A stretch of DNA of 64,000 nt. It comes from JBBEBE01 sp040882505 (GTDB lineage: Bacteria; Bacteroidota; Rhodothermia; Balneolales; Balneolaceae). Shown here one piece after another: positions 33,901 to 42,235 of this stretch. Under the pieces are notes generated by a model that saw only the letters and a list, made by a program, of their open reading frames with translations, made no database searches and was not told where the DNA came from. The stretch's first letter is position 1. Each line of letters starts with the position of its first letter. Both the position numbers and the translations under genes were made by a program. The stretch lies in contig JBBEBE010000010.1 of the NCBI GenBank assembly GCA_040882505.1, positions 18,463-82,462 of the forward strand. The letters run 5' to 3'.

Positions 33901-36221
33901 AATTTACTCAACAACCCGGCGAAACGGTCTCCGGGGAAGTTATTTCTCCGGGAATTACTGTGCATCTGTTGGATCGTGAGGGAGAGCTCGTGGTTGGCGA
34001 CAACGATACAGAGGTAACAATTCAGATCGAGAATGATCCAACGGAAAGCGCAACTCTCTCGGGCACGACCACCGTCACGGCTTCAGATGGTATTGCTGTC
34101 TTTGATGATCTGCATATCGACAAGATAGGAAGCAGCTATACTCTCCAAGTAGCTGCAGATGAATTTGATCCGGTCGTATCAGCTTCTTTTGATATCGTAG
34201 AAGGGAGCTACTATAGTCGTCAGAACGGCCCCTGGAACGATCCGGAGAGTTGGTCCGTGAGTGGTCATTCCGGACCGGCAGCCACTCGGGCTCCCGAAAC
34301 GGAGGATACGGTGTTTATAGGTGGGGAATCCCGTATTTCTCTGACTGGCAGCCTTGTCAACAACAAATCGGTTACCATTCTGGATACGGGTCGACTCGAG
34401 ATGGGAGAATATATTCTCACCGGTGAGGGAGATTTCTCTCTTCAGGCCGGAGGAACGCTCGGTATCGGATCTTTGGAAGGCATATCGTATGAGGAAGAGA
34501 CGGGTGGTATCCAAAATGAAGGAGAGCGTACATTCAGTGAACAGGCACACTATCTCTACAGTGGTTCCGCGCACCAGCAAGTCGGAGATGCTCTCCCGAA
34601 TACTCTTGAGGGTGATTTAGCGATTGACAATGAAGGGGGTGTGAGCTTGGACACTTCTATCCGTATCAACGGCATTTTACGGCTCGAGAGTGGAGTGCTA
34701 ATTGTTGGAAATGGCCTTTCACTTATTGCTGACGAGAAAGTGATTGACGAGGGTGAACTTCAGTATGAACTGGTGATCGACGGACAGCAGGGCTACCGGC
34801 TACTTTCATCTCCGGTGGCCACTACGTTTGATAATATGCTGGACGGAGTCATCACACAAGGGTTTGACGGCGCGTCGATTTCCGGCGCCGAGCCTCTGCA
34901 GCCCAATGTTCTCTGGTACGACGAGACGTATGAAGGAACGGATAATCAGCGTTGGCGGGCACCGACGAACATCGAGGATTCTGTCGTCCCGTCTCGCGGG
35001 TATCATGTATACATGTTTGGAGAGGTAGATGGTGACGAGCGCTACGACGAGCCTTTTCCCTACACGATTCGTGTCGATGGACTGGAGCATGAGGGAGATG
35101 GAGAGCAGGTCGACTTTCAGGTCACGTATACGGAAGAAGGGGATACGGGATGGAATCTGGTCGGTAACCCCTATGGAGCAGCGATTGACTGGGAACACTC
35201 CTCGTGGACCAAGACCAACATCGACCCGGTCATTTACGTCTGGGATGCGAACATCAATCAGTATCAGACATGGAATGGAAGTGTCGGGGATATCGAGGAT
35301 GGAGTACTGGCACCTTTTCAGGGATTTATGGTAAAGGCCAACGATGATAATCCGGAGCTAATCGTCCATCGTGATGCGAAGACCATCGGAGGGGACTATA
35401 TTGGGACTCTATCTGCTGTAGAGAAGGCAGAGACGATTCCCTCCATGACAATCGAAGCCTACTACAATCGTTCATATCGTTCTACGGCACATATCATGTT
35501 TAGTGAATCCGGTCTTGATGGTATCGATCGTCATGACGGTTACAAACTACAACCTCCACCAGGTGTAAGCGACTTCATGGAGCTTTTTTCCAGCACGCCG
35601 GATGGAGACCGGCTCGCGATCACCAATCTCCCGAGACGGTTCGGTCGAAAAATCGAAATTCCGTTGGAACTAAACGCTTGGCGTGGAGGCAGGCCGATAA
35701 ATGAGGATGTACAGATACACATTTCACGATTTAAGAATATTCCTGAAGGTTGGACGGTTGAACTTCTGAATGAACATACCGGAGAGGTTATTCCAATCAT
35801 GGAAACGGACTCGATTACCATCTCCTTGAATCATTTGGAGATCGATGAAGGGAGTAGCCTGTACTCAACTGGTTCCGGTTCCCTCTCTCGGAGCTCAGAG
35901 AGTCATGTTCGTTTTTTGCTCAGTATCGATCCCGGACCGGATGCAACAGGGATCCCGGACCGGTTTCACCTCGGACAAAATTATCCGAATCCGTTCCGGG
36001 GTACTACGACACTTCGATATGAACTCCCTGAACAGAGCGAGACAAGAATCGACGTTTTTGATATTCTCGGACGCAGAGTTGGTACGTTGCTCGATAAAAA
36101 TGTGGAGGCAGGGCATCATACCCTTCAATGGGATGCCTCTTCTCTATCCAGTGGGTTGTACCTTATACGAATGATTTCCGGAGATCAGAGCTTTGTGGTT
36201 AAATCGATTGTAATTCGGTAG
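30945..36221 (+). CDS. Giant type IX-secreted protein with two CBM3 modules and Ig-like repeats
   Basis: 1758 residues. Signal peptide 1-26. A family 3 carbohydrate-binding module lies at about 27-185 (VRLEYKNNETSSSTQSIRPQ, ITIRYWFTSEP, NDYSWDQSITSYTDYDYITV, LVWGTPP). Six Ig-like repeats of about 100 residues (190-810) share a pattern of SPxPxVxLxDxxGNPVxGVxVTV. A second CBM3 is at 814-975 and a seventh repeat at 980-1087. An NDPESW start leads into a beta-rich region (1090-1670). A type IX sorting domain at 1674-1758 (FHLGQNYPNPFRG, then DILGRRVG, GLYLIRMISGD) follows. CBM3 binds crystalline cellulose or chitin. No catalytic domain is visible, so it may be an adhesin or scaffold. PorV is at 1-1056. 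Confidence 0.85.
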   Translation: MNRFRLSIFLFWTLLTLTVSTELYGQSSADVRLEYKNNETSSSTQSIRPQFILHNDGIQDLNFTDITIRYWFTSEPSGMDVFVSDAAAVGKSNVEGSFGTSGDMRYLEVSFTPDATIPGWSPGGGTPNLFPGGSSSLETKIRIHDDGWNNYNQSNDYSWDQSITSYTDYDYITVYHQGSLVWGTPPSGSADAEQMLVTQQPQTGSAGDLFSPTPVVRLVDAQGTPVEGVDVTVSINQNSFSGGSTTIVTSDTQGYATFDNLRVDMAADDYQLTFDADASLVSNLDSDLFDINPNEPTSVTITTQPFTIAAAGETLSPSPAVTLVDNYGNSVPGEEVTVSLNQHDFASGDLTLATNASGVATFSDLVITQAASDYRITFSPTASSVSSVNSSRFQITPANASQLTVVQQPLQSVSGGVITGPPTVRILDNFSNPVSGIDVTVSEAGAYTLDGGTLTRSTNDSGLVVFNNLEIETVDTGYILNFDADASGVSDVQSGPFDVIEASGSMTVDTAPSETVAGEVLTPHPLITLLDGSGSPLSGVDVTVSLNQNGFSSGTLTVETNGSGEALFDDLVIESVADDYEITFNADYSGVSNVLSSPFDVVAAPPAEISVSNQPESTVAGNEIEGPPEVTVTDSFGNPVSGIEITVSPSQGSFSSGTVTITTSSGGIAEFDDLVLATAADDHKLQFDADAPGVDRVESNEFTVSASTADELSISEDPPEEITSGVTVSPAPAVLVSDVFGNPVPGVNVTVSLNKNNFTGGSTVIVESNSSGLAIFDNLQVDPVDTGYEMIFSAQSLSQVVSESFAVLQPDPPFGSIRLQYDNDSANGSAQTIRPHIQVFNDSDVNLNLDELTIRYWFTSEAAGSDNYILDWAEMGESNGSHISGTFGEISGEEYLEISFGPEIVIPIGLGGDGSTPNLLPASATLGLLQTRIHDTSWTDYDQTNDYSWDSQITSITDHPYINVYYKEQLVWGLQPPVVEGAVELEFTQQPGETVSGEVISPGITVHLLDREGELVVGDNDTEVTIQIENDPTESATLSGTTTVTASDGIAVFDDLHIDKIGSSYTLQVAADEFDPVVSASFDIVEGSYYSRQNGPWNDPESWSVSGHSGPAATRAPETEDTVFIGGESRISLTGSLVNNKSVTILDTGRLEMGEYILTGEGDFSLQAGGTLGIGSLEGISYEEETGGIQNEGERTFSEQAHYLYSGSAHQQVGDALPNTLEGDLAIDNEGGVSLDTSIRINGILRLESGVLIVGNGLSLIADEKVIDEGELQYELVIDGQQGYRLLSSPVATTFDNMLDGVITQGFDGASISGAEPLQPNVLWYDETYEGTDNQRWRAPTNIEDSVVPSRGYHVYMFGEVDGDERYDEPFPYTIRVDGLEHEGDGEQVDFQVTYTEEGDTGWNLVGNPYGAAIDWEHSSWTKTNIDPVIYVWDANINQYQTWNGSVGDIEDGVLAPFQGFMVKANDDNPELIVHRDAKTIGGDYIGTLSAVEKAETIPSMTIEAYYNRSYRSTAHIMFSESGLDGIDRHDGYKLQPPPGVSDFMELFSSTPDGDRLAITNLPRRFGRKIEIPLELNAWRGGRPINEDVQIHISRFKNIPEGWTVELLNEHTGEVIPIMETDSITISLNHLEIDEGSSLYSTGSGSLSRSSESHVRFLLSIDPGPDATGIPDRFHLGQNYPNPFRGTTTLRYELPEQSETRIDVFDILGRRVGTLLDKNVEAGHHTLQWDASSLSSGLYLIRMISGDQSFVVKSIVIR
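31512..33374 (+). repeat. Six tandem ~100-residue Ig-like repeats (protein level)
   Basis: Six consecutive units within the giant secreted protein, each about 310 bases. Shared core: LxVxxQP, then SPxPxVxLxDxxGxPVxGVxVTVS, NxxGxAxFDNLxI and SGVSxVxSxxFDV. A seventh, more diverged unit follows the second CBM3 (about 33885-34205). The DNA-level copies differ, so they are old duplications. The fold is probably invasin/Big-like; the spacing suggests a stalk. Confidence 0.8.
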
Positions 36222-36449
36222 AATTTATGTTCGTTTCTACTTGCTGTAAGAAGGAAAATCGACGTCAGCTTCTATACTCCGTGTCGGAGGGAAGGTACTT
36301 ACCGGAAAAATGACGCATATCAAATAGCCCTGTTCCGTGCACGGAGACAGCAGGCCTCGTCCGGAGAATGATTCGGGTGGAACCGGTTCCCAAAGTTCGT
36401 GCAGAATCCTATCTTGGGGATCACCCCGAAATCGTGAGAAGAGCTCGAC

Positions 36450-37178
36450 ATGAAAGGAATTGTATTGGCTGGCGGGACCGGATCCCGTCTCTATCCGCTC
36501 ACCAAAGTAACGAACAAACATCTTCTGCCGGTCGGCGGAATGCCGATGATCTATTATCCGATCCGAAAATTGACCGACGTTGGTATCGAAGAGATCCTGA
36601 TCGTGACCGGAACCGAACATATGGGGGATGTCGTGAATCTTCTCGGATCGGGCCGCGAGTTTGGATGTCGTTTCACCTACAAAGTTCAGGACGAGGCCGG
36701 AGGCATTGCGCAGGCACTCGGGTTGGCACAGAATTTTTGTGGGGAGGAGTCGATGGTGGTGCTCCTCGGGGACAATCTCTTCGAAATGTCACTGGCAGAA
36801 CCCATTCGTTCGTGGGACGGGGCGGGCGCCCGCATTCTGGTCAAGGAGGTCCAGGATTCCACTCGTTTCGGGGTAGCGACTCTGGACGGGGATCACGTGG
36901 TAAAGATTGAAGAGAAACCGGCGCACCCCGATTCTTCCTGGGCGGTTACGGGAATCTATTTTTACGATGCGTCGGTATTTGACCGGATTTCCACACTGAA
37001 ACCATCGGATCGGGGCGAGTTGGAGATTACGGATGTGAACAATGATTATCTGAGGGAGGGACGTCTGCACAGTTCCCGGATGGAGGGGTGGTGGACCGAT
37101 GCGGGTACACACGAGTCCTACCGGCGCGCCAATGCGTTGGTGCGGGAGCGTCCACCATTTCCGGGAGAGCCGGAATGA
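36450..37178 (+). CDS. rfbA: Glucose-1-phosphate thymidylyltransferase (short form)
   Basis: First enzyme of dTDP-L-rhamnose synthesis: joins dTTP and glucose-1-phosphate. The nucleotide-binding start MKGIVLAGGTGSRLYPLTKV and the later LLGDNLFE (metal-binding Asp) and IEEKPAHPDSSWAVTGIYFY are all present. At 242 residues it lacks the roughly 45-residue C-terminal segment of enterobacterial RmlA, as short RmlA proteins from archaea and some Bacteroidota do. Its stop overlaps rfbD (ATGA). The four genes rfbA-D-C-B form one operon. The 228 bases before it (36222-36449) hold only a weak CTCCG-TGT-CGGAG hairpin. Confidence 0.9.
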   Translation: MKGIVLAGGTGSRLYPLTKVTNKHLLPVGGMPMIYYPIRKLTDVGIEEILIVTGTEHMGDVVNLLGSGREFGCRFTYKVQDEAGGIAQALGLAQNFCGEESMVVLLGDNLFEMSLAEPIRSWDGAGARILVKEVQDSTRFGVATLDGDHVVKIEEKPAHPDSSWAVTGIYFYDASVFDRISTLKPSDRGELEITDVNNDYLREGRLHSSRMEGWWTDAGTHESYRRANALVRERPPFPGEPE

Positions 37179-38041
37179 ACGTCCTGATTACGGGGAGCAG
37201 CGGGCAGGTGGGCCATGAATGGGTTTCGTACGCACGTTCACGGGGATGGGAGGTGTTGGCTCCGACGTCGACCGAGCTGGATCTGATGCAACTCGAGAAA
37301 CTGGAGGCCTACCTGGAGACATACCGACCCGAACAGGTGATTAATTGTGCGGCCTGGACGGATGTGGATGGTGCCGAATCCAGTCCGGAACAGGCATTCC
37401 GGATCAACCGGGATGCCGTAGAGCGGATTGCCCAATGGACCGGAAAACACCGGGTCCCCCTGATTCACTATTCGACGGACTATGTCTTTCCGGGTCGTGC
37501 TTCTGACCGGGAACGTTATCCCTCGGGCTACCCGGAGGACGCACAGACGGGACCGATCAACATCTATGGGGAGAGCAAACGGGCGGGAGAAATGGCTGTT
37601 TTGGCTCAGGATCCGCACGCATTGATCCTTCGCCTCTCCTGGGTGTGTGGGCGACATGGATCCAACTTTTTGAAGACGATGTTGCGCCTGGCCGCTGAGC
37701 GGGACCATCTGCAGGTGGTCGATGATCAGATTGGATCGCCCACCTGGGCGCATACCGTTCCATCTGTGTCGGCTGCATTGGTAGATCGGTCGAAACGGGG
37801 TATCTTCCACCTCTCTCAGTCGGGGCGAGCCACTTGGTACGAACTGGCTTGTGAACTTTTTCGAGTTGCGGGTGTGACGATACGGGTCGAACCGGTATCG
37901 AGCGACGCATTTCCGCGGCCGGCACCCCGGCCCCGCTTCTCCCGGTTGAACCTGAATAAGGTGACCGGAGCGATTGGAAAACAACCAACCGGGTGGAGAG
38001 AAGAGCTACCGAAGCTGGTGGACCAACTAAGGAGCCGATGA
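37175..38041 (+). CDS. rfbD: dTDP-4-dehydrorhamnose reductase
   Basis: Last enzyme of the dTDP-rhamnose pathway, reducing dTDP-4-dehydrorhamnose with NAD(P)H; 288 residues. The ATG at 37175 overlaps the rfbA stop and starts the Rossmann motif NVLITGSSGQVG; the frame is open to 37088, but that part is inside rfbA. The SDR catalytic residues are in YSTDYVFPG and YGESKRAGE (Tyr and Lys), and the family marker CAAWTDVDGAE is present. It ends with an ATGA overlap into rfbC. Confidence 0.93.
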   Translation: MNVLITGSSGQVGHEWVSYARSRGWEVLAPTSTELDLMQLEKLEAYLETYRPEQVINCAAWTDVDGAESSPEQAFRINRDAVERIAQWTGKHRVPLIHYSTDYVFPGRASDRERYPSGYPEDAQTGPINIYGESKRAGEMAVLAQDPHALILRLSWVCGRHGSNFLKTMLRLAAERDHLQVVDDQIGSPTWAHTVPSVSAALVDRSKRGIFHLSQSGRATWYELACELFRVAGVTIRVEPVSSDAFPRPAPRPRFSRLNLNKVTGAIGKQPTGWREELPKLVDQLRSR

Positions 38042-38580
38042 ATTGGACAGAGACGACATTGGAAGGCGTATGGATCGGTGAGCCGAAAATCTTTCGCGAC
38101 GAGCGGGGAGAATTTTTGGAGAGCTACCGGCGCACGGGAGAGGGTCCGGTTCGGCCCGAATTGGTGCAGGACAACGTCTCCGTTTCTACGAAAGGGGTGA
38201 TCCGGGGGCTGCACTATCAACGGGGCGAAGCGGCTCAAGCGAAGTGGGTGATGGCTGTAACCGGTGAAATTCTGGATGTGGTAGTCGATTTGAGACGTGG
38301 ATCGTCAACATTCGGACGTCATTTGGGGGTTCGATTGAGTGCAGGAAACCGTCGAATTCTTTGGATTCCGGAGGGGTTCGCTCATGGTTTTTCAGTCCTT
38401 TCGGATGAGGCGACCGTCTCATACAAATGCAGTCATTACTACCGACCCGATGCGGAGCGGGGGATCCGCTGGAACGATCCGGATCTGAAGATCGATTGGA
38501 TTGTCCACAATCCGGTTTTGTCGGATAAAGATCGTTCGTTGCCCGCGTGGTCGGAACTCAGGGACGAGGATCTTTTTTAG
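38038..38580 (+). CDS. rfbC: dTDP-4-dehydrorhamnose 3,5-epimerase
   Basis: Cupin-fold epimerase, 180 residues. The ATG at 38038 is preceded by GGAG at close spacing and overlaps the rfbD stop. Active-site blocks are SVSTKGVIRGLHYQ (catalytic His), VVVDLRRGSSTFG, and WIPEGFAHGFSVLSD, followed by YKCSHYYRPDAERGIRWNDP with the catalytic Tyr. Length is normal. The rfbB coding region begins 28 bases after its stop. Confidence 0.95.
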   Translation: MNWTETTLEGVWIGEPKIFRDERGEFLESYRRTGEGPVRPELVQDNVSVSTKGVIRGLHYQRGEAAQAKWVMAVTGEILDVVVDLRRGSSTFGRHLGVRLSAGNRRILWIPEGFAHGFSVLSDEATVSYKCSHYYRPDAERGIRWNDPDLKIDWIVHNPVLSDKDRSLPAWSELRDEDLF

Positions 38581-38608
38581 CATGTCGGAACAACAGAGGA
38601 AGAAGCAG

Positions 38609-39622
38609 ATGAAGAAGGTATTGGTAACCGGCGGATCGGGATTTATCGGGTCCAATCTGATACTCTATCTCCATGAAGAGCTGCCGGGAGTAGAGATCCT
38701 GAACATGGACAAGCTCACCTATGCGGCCGACAACAACCACCTGCAAACACTCAAACATTCGAACCGGTACCGGTTTTCGCGAGTGGATCTGGCCGATCGA
38801 CCGGCTGTTCGGGATATGTTGCGTCGATGGATGCCCGATACGGTGATTCATCTCGCGGCCGAGTCCCATGTAGACAACTCCATTCGGGGTCCCGAGCCGT
38901 TTGTTCAGTCCAATCTGGTCGGGACGTTCAATTTGATCGAGGAGTGTCGCCAGCTTTGGAACGATCCGGAGTTGGAATTGGAACCGGGTCGGTTTCTTCA
39001 TGTCTCTACTGATGAAGTGTTTGGAAGTTTGGGGGAAGAGGGGACCTTCAACGAGCAGTCACCGTATGCGCCCAATTCACCGTACAGTGCGACCAAAGCG
39101 GGCAGCGATCTGTTGGTACGCTCCTACCACCGTACCTACGGTATGGATGTGGTCATCACCAACTGCTCAAACAATTTCGGCCCTCATCAGCACGACGAAA
39201 AACTGATACCCACCGTCATCCGTCAGGCTCTCCGCCACAAACCGATCCCGATATACGGAAACGGAAAGCAGGTGCGGGACTGGCTCCATGTGAGCGACCA
39301 CTGCCGGGCGTTGCACCTTCTGGTCGAGCAGGGAGAGAGTGGTGAGCAGTATACCATAGGCGGTGACAACGAATGGGAGAACATCAAGCTGGTCGAAAAG
39401 ATATGTGATCTGCTCAATAAACGAGTGGGAGAGGGCCCCGGTGGTGATTACAAACGGATGATCTCGTTTACCTCCGACCGGCCCGGACACGATCTTCGAT
39501 ACGCTGTCGACAGTCGAAAGTTGATGGACCGGACCGGATGGACACCTTCGGAACCGTTTGAGGAGCTACTCGCACAGACTGTAGACTGGTTCGCCGAGAA
39601 GTACATGAATGAGAAGAAATAG
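38609..39622 (+). CDS. rfbB: dTDP-glucose 4,6-dehydratase
   Basis: SDR-family dehydratase making dTDP-4-keto-6-deoxyglucose, 337 residues from ATG at 38609, which has GAGGA 8 bases upstream and starts exactly at KKVLVTGGSGFIGSN. An ATG at 38582 would add nine residues. Catalytic elements: the STDEV motif within VSTDEVFGSLGEEG (Asp-Glu) and YSATKAGSDLLVRSY (Tyr-x-x-x-Lys). RTYGMDVVITNCSNNFGPHQ is a strong family marker. It is the last gene of the rhamnose operon. Confidence 0.95.
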   Translation: MKKVLVTGGSGFIGSNLILYLHEELPGVEILNMDKLTYAADNNHLQTLKHSNRYRFSRVDLADRPAVRDMLRRWMPDTVIHLAAESHVDNSIRGPEPFVQSNLVGTFNLIEECRQLWNDPELELEPGRFLHVSTDEVFGSLGEEGTFNEQSPYAPNSPYSATKAGSDLLVRSYHRTYGMDVVITNCSNNFGPHQHDEKLIPTVIRQALRHKPIPIYGNGKQVRDWLHVSDHCRALHLLVEQGESGEQYTIGGDNEWENIKLVEKICDLLNKRVGEGPGGDYKRMISFTSDRPGHDLRYAVDSRKLMDRTGWTPSEPFEELLAQTVDWFAEKYMNEKK

Positions 39623-39689
39623 AGAATTTCCGGTGTCGAGTCGAGCGACCCGGATCTGGAACGGGAATTGAAACAGAGAAGACAGAGTC

Positions 39690-40217
39690 ATGAATCGATC
39701 CTACTGGCTAATGAAATCGGAACCCGGTGCCTACGGCATGGATGATCTCGAGAGGGATCGGGTCGAACCGTGGGACGGGATACGAAATTACGAAGCCCGC
39801 AATTTCATGAGAGACGAGATGAACATCGGGGACCGTGCGCTCTTCTACCACTCAAACGTGAAACCACCGGTGATCGTCGGGCAGATGGCCATCTGCAGCG
39901 AACCCTATCCGGATCCAACGCAGTTTGATCCCGAGAGCAACTATTTTGACGAGAAGAGCTCCGAATCGAATCCGAGATGGCAGCTGGTCGATGTCTCCTA
40001 TTTGGAGACCTTTTCCTCGTCCGTTACACGGAACCAACTCAAAGAGGACGCGCTTCTCTCCGAAATGATGCTCTTCAAACGAAACCGCCTCTCCATTACA
40101 CGCGTGACGGAACAGGAGTATCAGAAAGTGCTGGAGCTGGCAGGGGCTGAAATCTCCATAAACGACTCGGCACCAGGTGTGAAGCGTGACAACCTGGGCA
40201 AACAACGTAACGGGTAG
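39690..40217 (+). CDS. EVE-domain protein
   Basis: EVE domains share the PUA-like fold and read modified bases in RNA or DNA. The 175-residue protein has the family start YWLMKSEPGAYGMDDLERDR, then WDGIRNYEARNFMRDEM and ALFYHSNVKPPVIVGQMAI. The full domain fills the protein, as in human THYN1. It is three bases ahead of the dCTP deaminase gene, which in turn overlaps rsmE; grouping with rRNA methylation and nucleotide metabolism fits nucleic-acid modification, but the ligand is unknown. Confidence 0.9.
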   Translation: MNRSYWLMKSEPGAYGMDDLERDRVEPWDGIRNYEARNFMRDEMNIGDRALFYHSNVKPPVIVGQMAICSEPYPDPTQFDPESNYFDEKSSESNPRWQLVDVSYLETFSSSVTRNQLKEDALLSEMMLFKRNRLSITRVTEQEYQKVLELAGAEISINDSAPGVKRDNLGKQRNG

Positions 40218-40220
40218 ACG

Positions 40221-41429
40221 ATGAGCAAGGATGTACATGTACACTCGGAAGGAATTCTTCCGGTTCAGTCTCTTCGCCAACTGGTCGATGCCGGCATGGT
40301 GACGCATGAAGAAGAATTTCCCTTCGAGGAGGATCAATTCCAACCCAACTCCATTGACCTGAGACTCGGTCGGGTGGCCCATCGGGTTCGTTGCAGCTTT
40401 CTTCCCGAAGACGAGACCGTACCGGAGAAAGTGGAGCGGCTTCGGCAGTACTCGTTTTCAATCGAGGACGGGGCGGTTCTGGAGCCCAACTGTGTCTACA
40501 TTATCCCTCTTTTGGAGGGGTTGAACCTGCCGGAACACTCGGTATCCCGTCAACAACATCTCTTTCCGGATGCGCCTCTCTCTATGATTTCGGGGCCGGA
40601 GTCACCGTATCTGAGCGCCCGGGCCAACCCGAAAAGTACGACCGGCCGGCTTGATATTTTTACCCGGGTCATTGCAAATTACTCCCACCGGTTCGAAGAG
40701 ATTCAGTCTGGGTATCAAGGGCCGTTGTGGCTCGAAGTGGTGCCGAAATCGTTTCCCATTCGTGTCCGTACCGGCCATCGATTGAATCAGTTGCGTATCC
40801 GGCACGGATACCATGAGCTTGACGACGAGGCCCTCATTCAGACACATGAGCGGGATCCTCTGCTGTTTGATGCATCCGGGATTCCGCTTGATTCAGAGGC
40901 TCTTCGAGTGAACCAGGGTCTCTTTTTGAGTGTGAACCTGATTCCGGGATCGGATAGAGACGGAATCATCGGATACAAAGCACGAAACCATCGGGATTTG
41001 ATCGATCTGGACAAGACCCATCACTATGACGTTGGAGACTACTGGGAGCCGATTCAGAGTCGTGACGGTGATCCGGTCATTCTGGAACCCGAGGCGTTCT
41101 ATATCTTTGCTTCACGGGAAAGATGCCGAATTCCAGCCCATTTGGCGGCCGAGATGATTGCCTATGATACCGGGTCTGGCGAACTACGCACTCACTATGC
41201 CGGTTTCTTTGATAGCGGCTTTGGTGGATCCGTCGAAGATGGAGGTGCGCGTGCCGTCCTTGAAGTGAGATCTCACGATGTGCCGTTCATGATCGAGCAT
41301 GGACAGACATTTTGCAGTATGAAATTTGAAACCAACAGTGAACGTCCCGAATTTGTGTATGGCCACGAGATTCAGAGCAACTATCAAGGCCAGGGACTTA
41401 AACTGGGAAAACATTTCAAACAGCCATGA
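40221..41429 (+). CDS. dcd: Double-length 2'-deoxycytidine 5'-triphosphate deaminase
   Basis: Deaminates dCTP to dUTP, feeding dUMP synthesis with Dut (51644-52111). At 402 residues it is about twice the classical Dcd length and consists of two Dcd/Dut-type halves. Half one has FQPNSIDLRLGRVAHRVR, YLSARANPKSTTGRLDIFTR and GPLWLEVVPKSFPIRVRTG. Half two (from about 235) has EPEAFYIFASRERCRIPAHL and ARAVLEVRSHDVPFMIEHGQ. The same long form is annotated in alphaproteobacteria. Each half retains the LEV Glu position used in catalysis; the SS-x-AR substrate motif is altered to KSTTGR. Confidence 0.85.
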   Translation: MSKDVHVHSEGILPVQSLRQLVDAGMVTHEEEFPFEEDQFQPNSIDLRLGRVAHRVRCSFLPEDETVPEKVERLRQYSFSIEDGAVLEPNCVYIIPLLEGLNLPEHSVSRQQHLFPDAPLSMISGPESPYLSARANPKSTTGRLDIFTRVIANYSHRFEEIQSGYQGPLWLEVVPKSFPIRVRTGHRLNQLRIRHGYHELDDEALIQTHERDPLLFDASGIPLDSEALRVNQGLFLSVNLIPGSDRDGIIGYKARNHRDLIDLDKTHHYDVGDYWEPIQSRDGDPVILEPEAFYIFASRERCRIPAHLAAEMIAYDTGSGELRTHYAGFFDSGFGGSVEDGGARAVLEVRSHDVPFMIEHGQTFCSMKFETNSERPEFVYGHEIQSNYQGQGLKLGKHFKQP

Positions 41430-42139
41430 ATTTATTCTATACAACCCACGTGATACGCAGTGACAGTGGGGAAGCTCGATCTTGTGTATTGGAAGGATCG
41501 GAAGCTCACCACGCTACACATGTTCTGAGGATGAGCACGGGGGATCCGCTTTTTGCAACCGACGGAGAGGGAGCCCTGTTTGATGGCGTGATTGAATCGG
41601 TAGAGAAGGAGGAGGTGCGGATTTCAATCCGGAAAGAGACGGTCCATACCGGGCCTGCACCCGAAATCACGATCGCTGTCGGGCTCATCAAGAAGCGGGA
41701 TCGTCTGGAATTTGCCGTTGAAAAGGCAGTCGAACTCGGTGTTACACGGTTTGTCATCTTTCGGGGAGACCGGAGTGAGAAGAAAGGTGTTCGGGTCGAT
41801 CGATTGCAGGCAGCCGCCCTTTCGGCCATGAAACAGAGCCTTCGATGTTGGGCTCCCGAGGTGGTGGAAGCCGATTCCGTAGAAGAGGTTCTCAAACAGG
41901 CCGAAGCCAAGGGAATAAAAACGGTGATTGCCGACGAACAAGAGGAGCCGGGCCGGATTGGCCGGCGTACCTGGAATCGATTTAATCAACTGCTGTTCGT
42001 TGTCGGACCGGAAGGTGGCTTTTCCGATCGGGAGCGTGAACTGTTCCAAACGGTCGAAGCCGATCGATTTTCACTCGGGCGATACCGCCTGCGAACAGAG
42101 ACGGCCGTTATCGCCATTGCCGGGCTCTTTCAAGAGTAG
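41426..42139 (+). CDS. rsmE: 16S rRNA (uracil-1498-N3)-methyltransferase
   Basis: SPOUT-class methyltransferase, 237 residues, normal length. It has an N-terminal PUA-like domain (SEAHHATHVLRMSTGDPLFA) and a knotted C-terminal domain with GLIKKRDRLEFAVEKAVELG, the SAM loop FVVGPEGGFSDRE, and SLGRYRLRTETAVIAIAGLF. The start overlaps the dcd stop (ATGA). It is convergent with the S41 protease; the 96 bases between show no clear hairpin. Confidence 0.95.
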   Translation: MNLFYTTHVIRSDSGEARSCVLEGSEAHHATHVLRMSTGDPLFATDGEGALFDGVIESVEKEEVRISIRKETVHTGPAPEITIAVGLIKKRDRLEFAVEKAVELGVTRFVIFRGDRSEKKGVRVDRLQAAALSAMKQSLRCWAPEVVEADSVEEVLKQAEAKGIKTVIADEQEEPGRIGRRTWNRFNQLLFVVGPEGGFSDRERELFQTVEADRFSLGRYRLRTETAVIAIAGLFQE

Positions 42140-42235
42140 GCTGTGTGAACGGCTGCTGACGAAATGCATCGCTGGTGGTCTGCGCAGGAGAGGCAACAGG
42201 GATGGCGTATTCGTTGGTTCTTGAAGGAATGCGGG

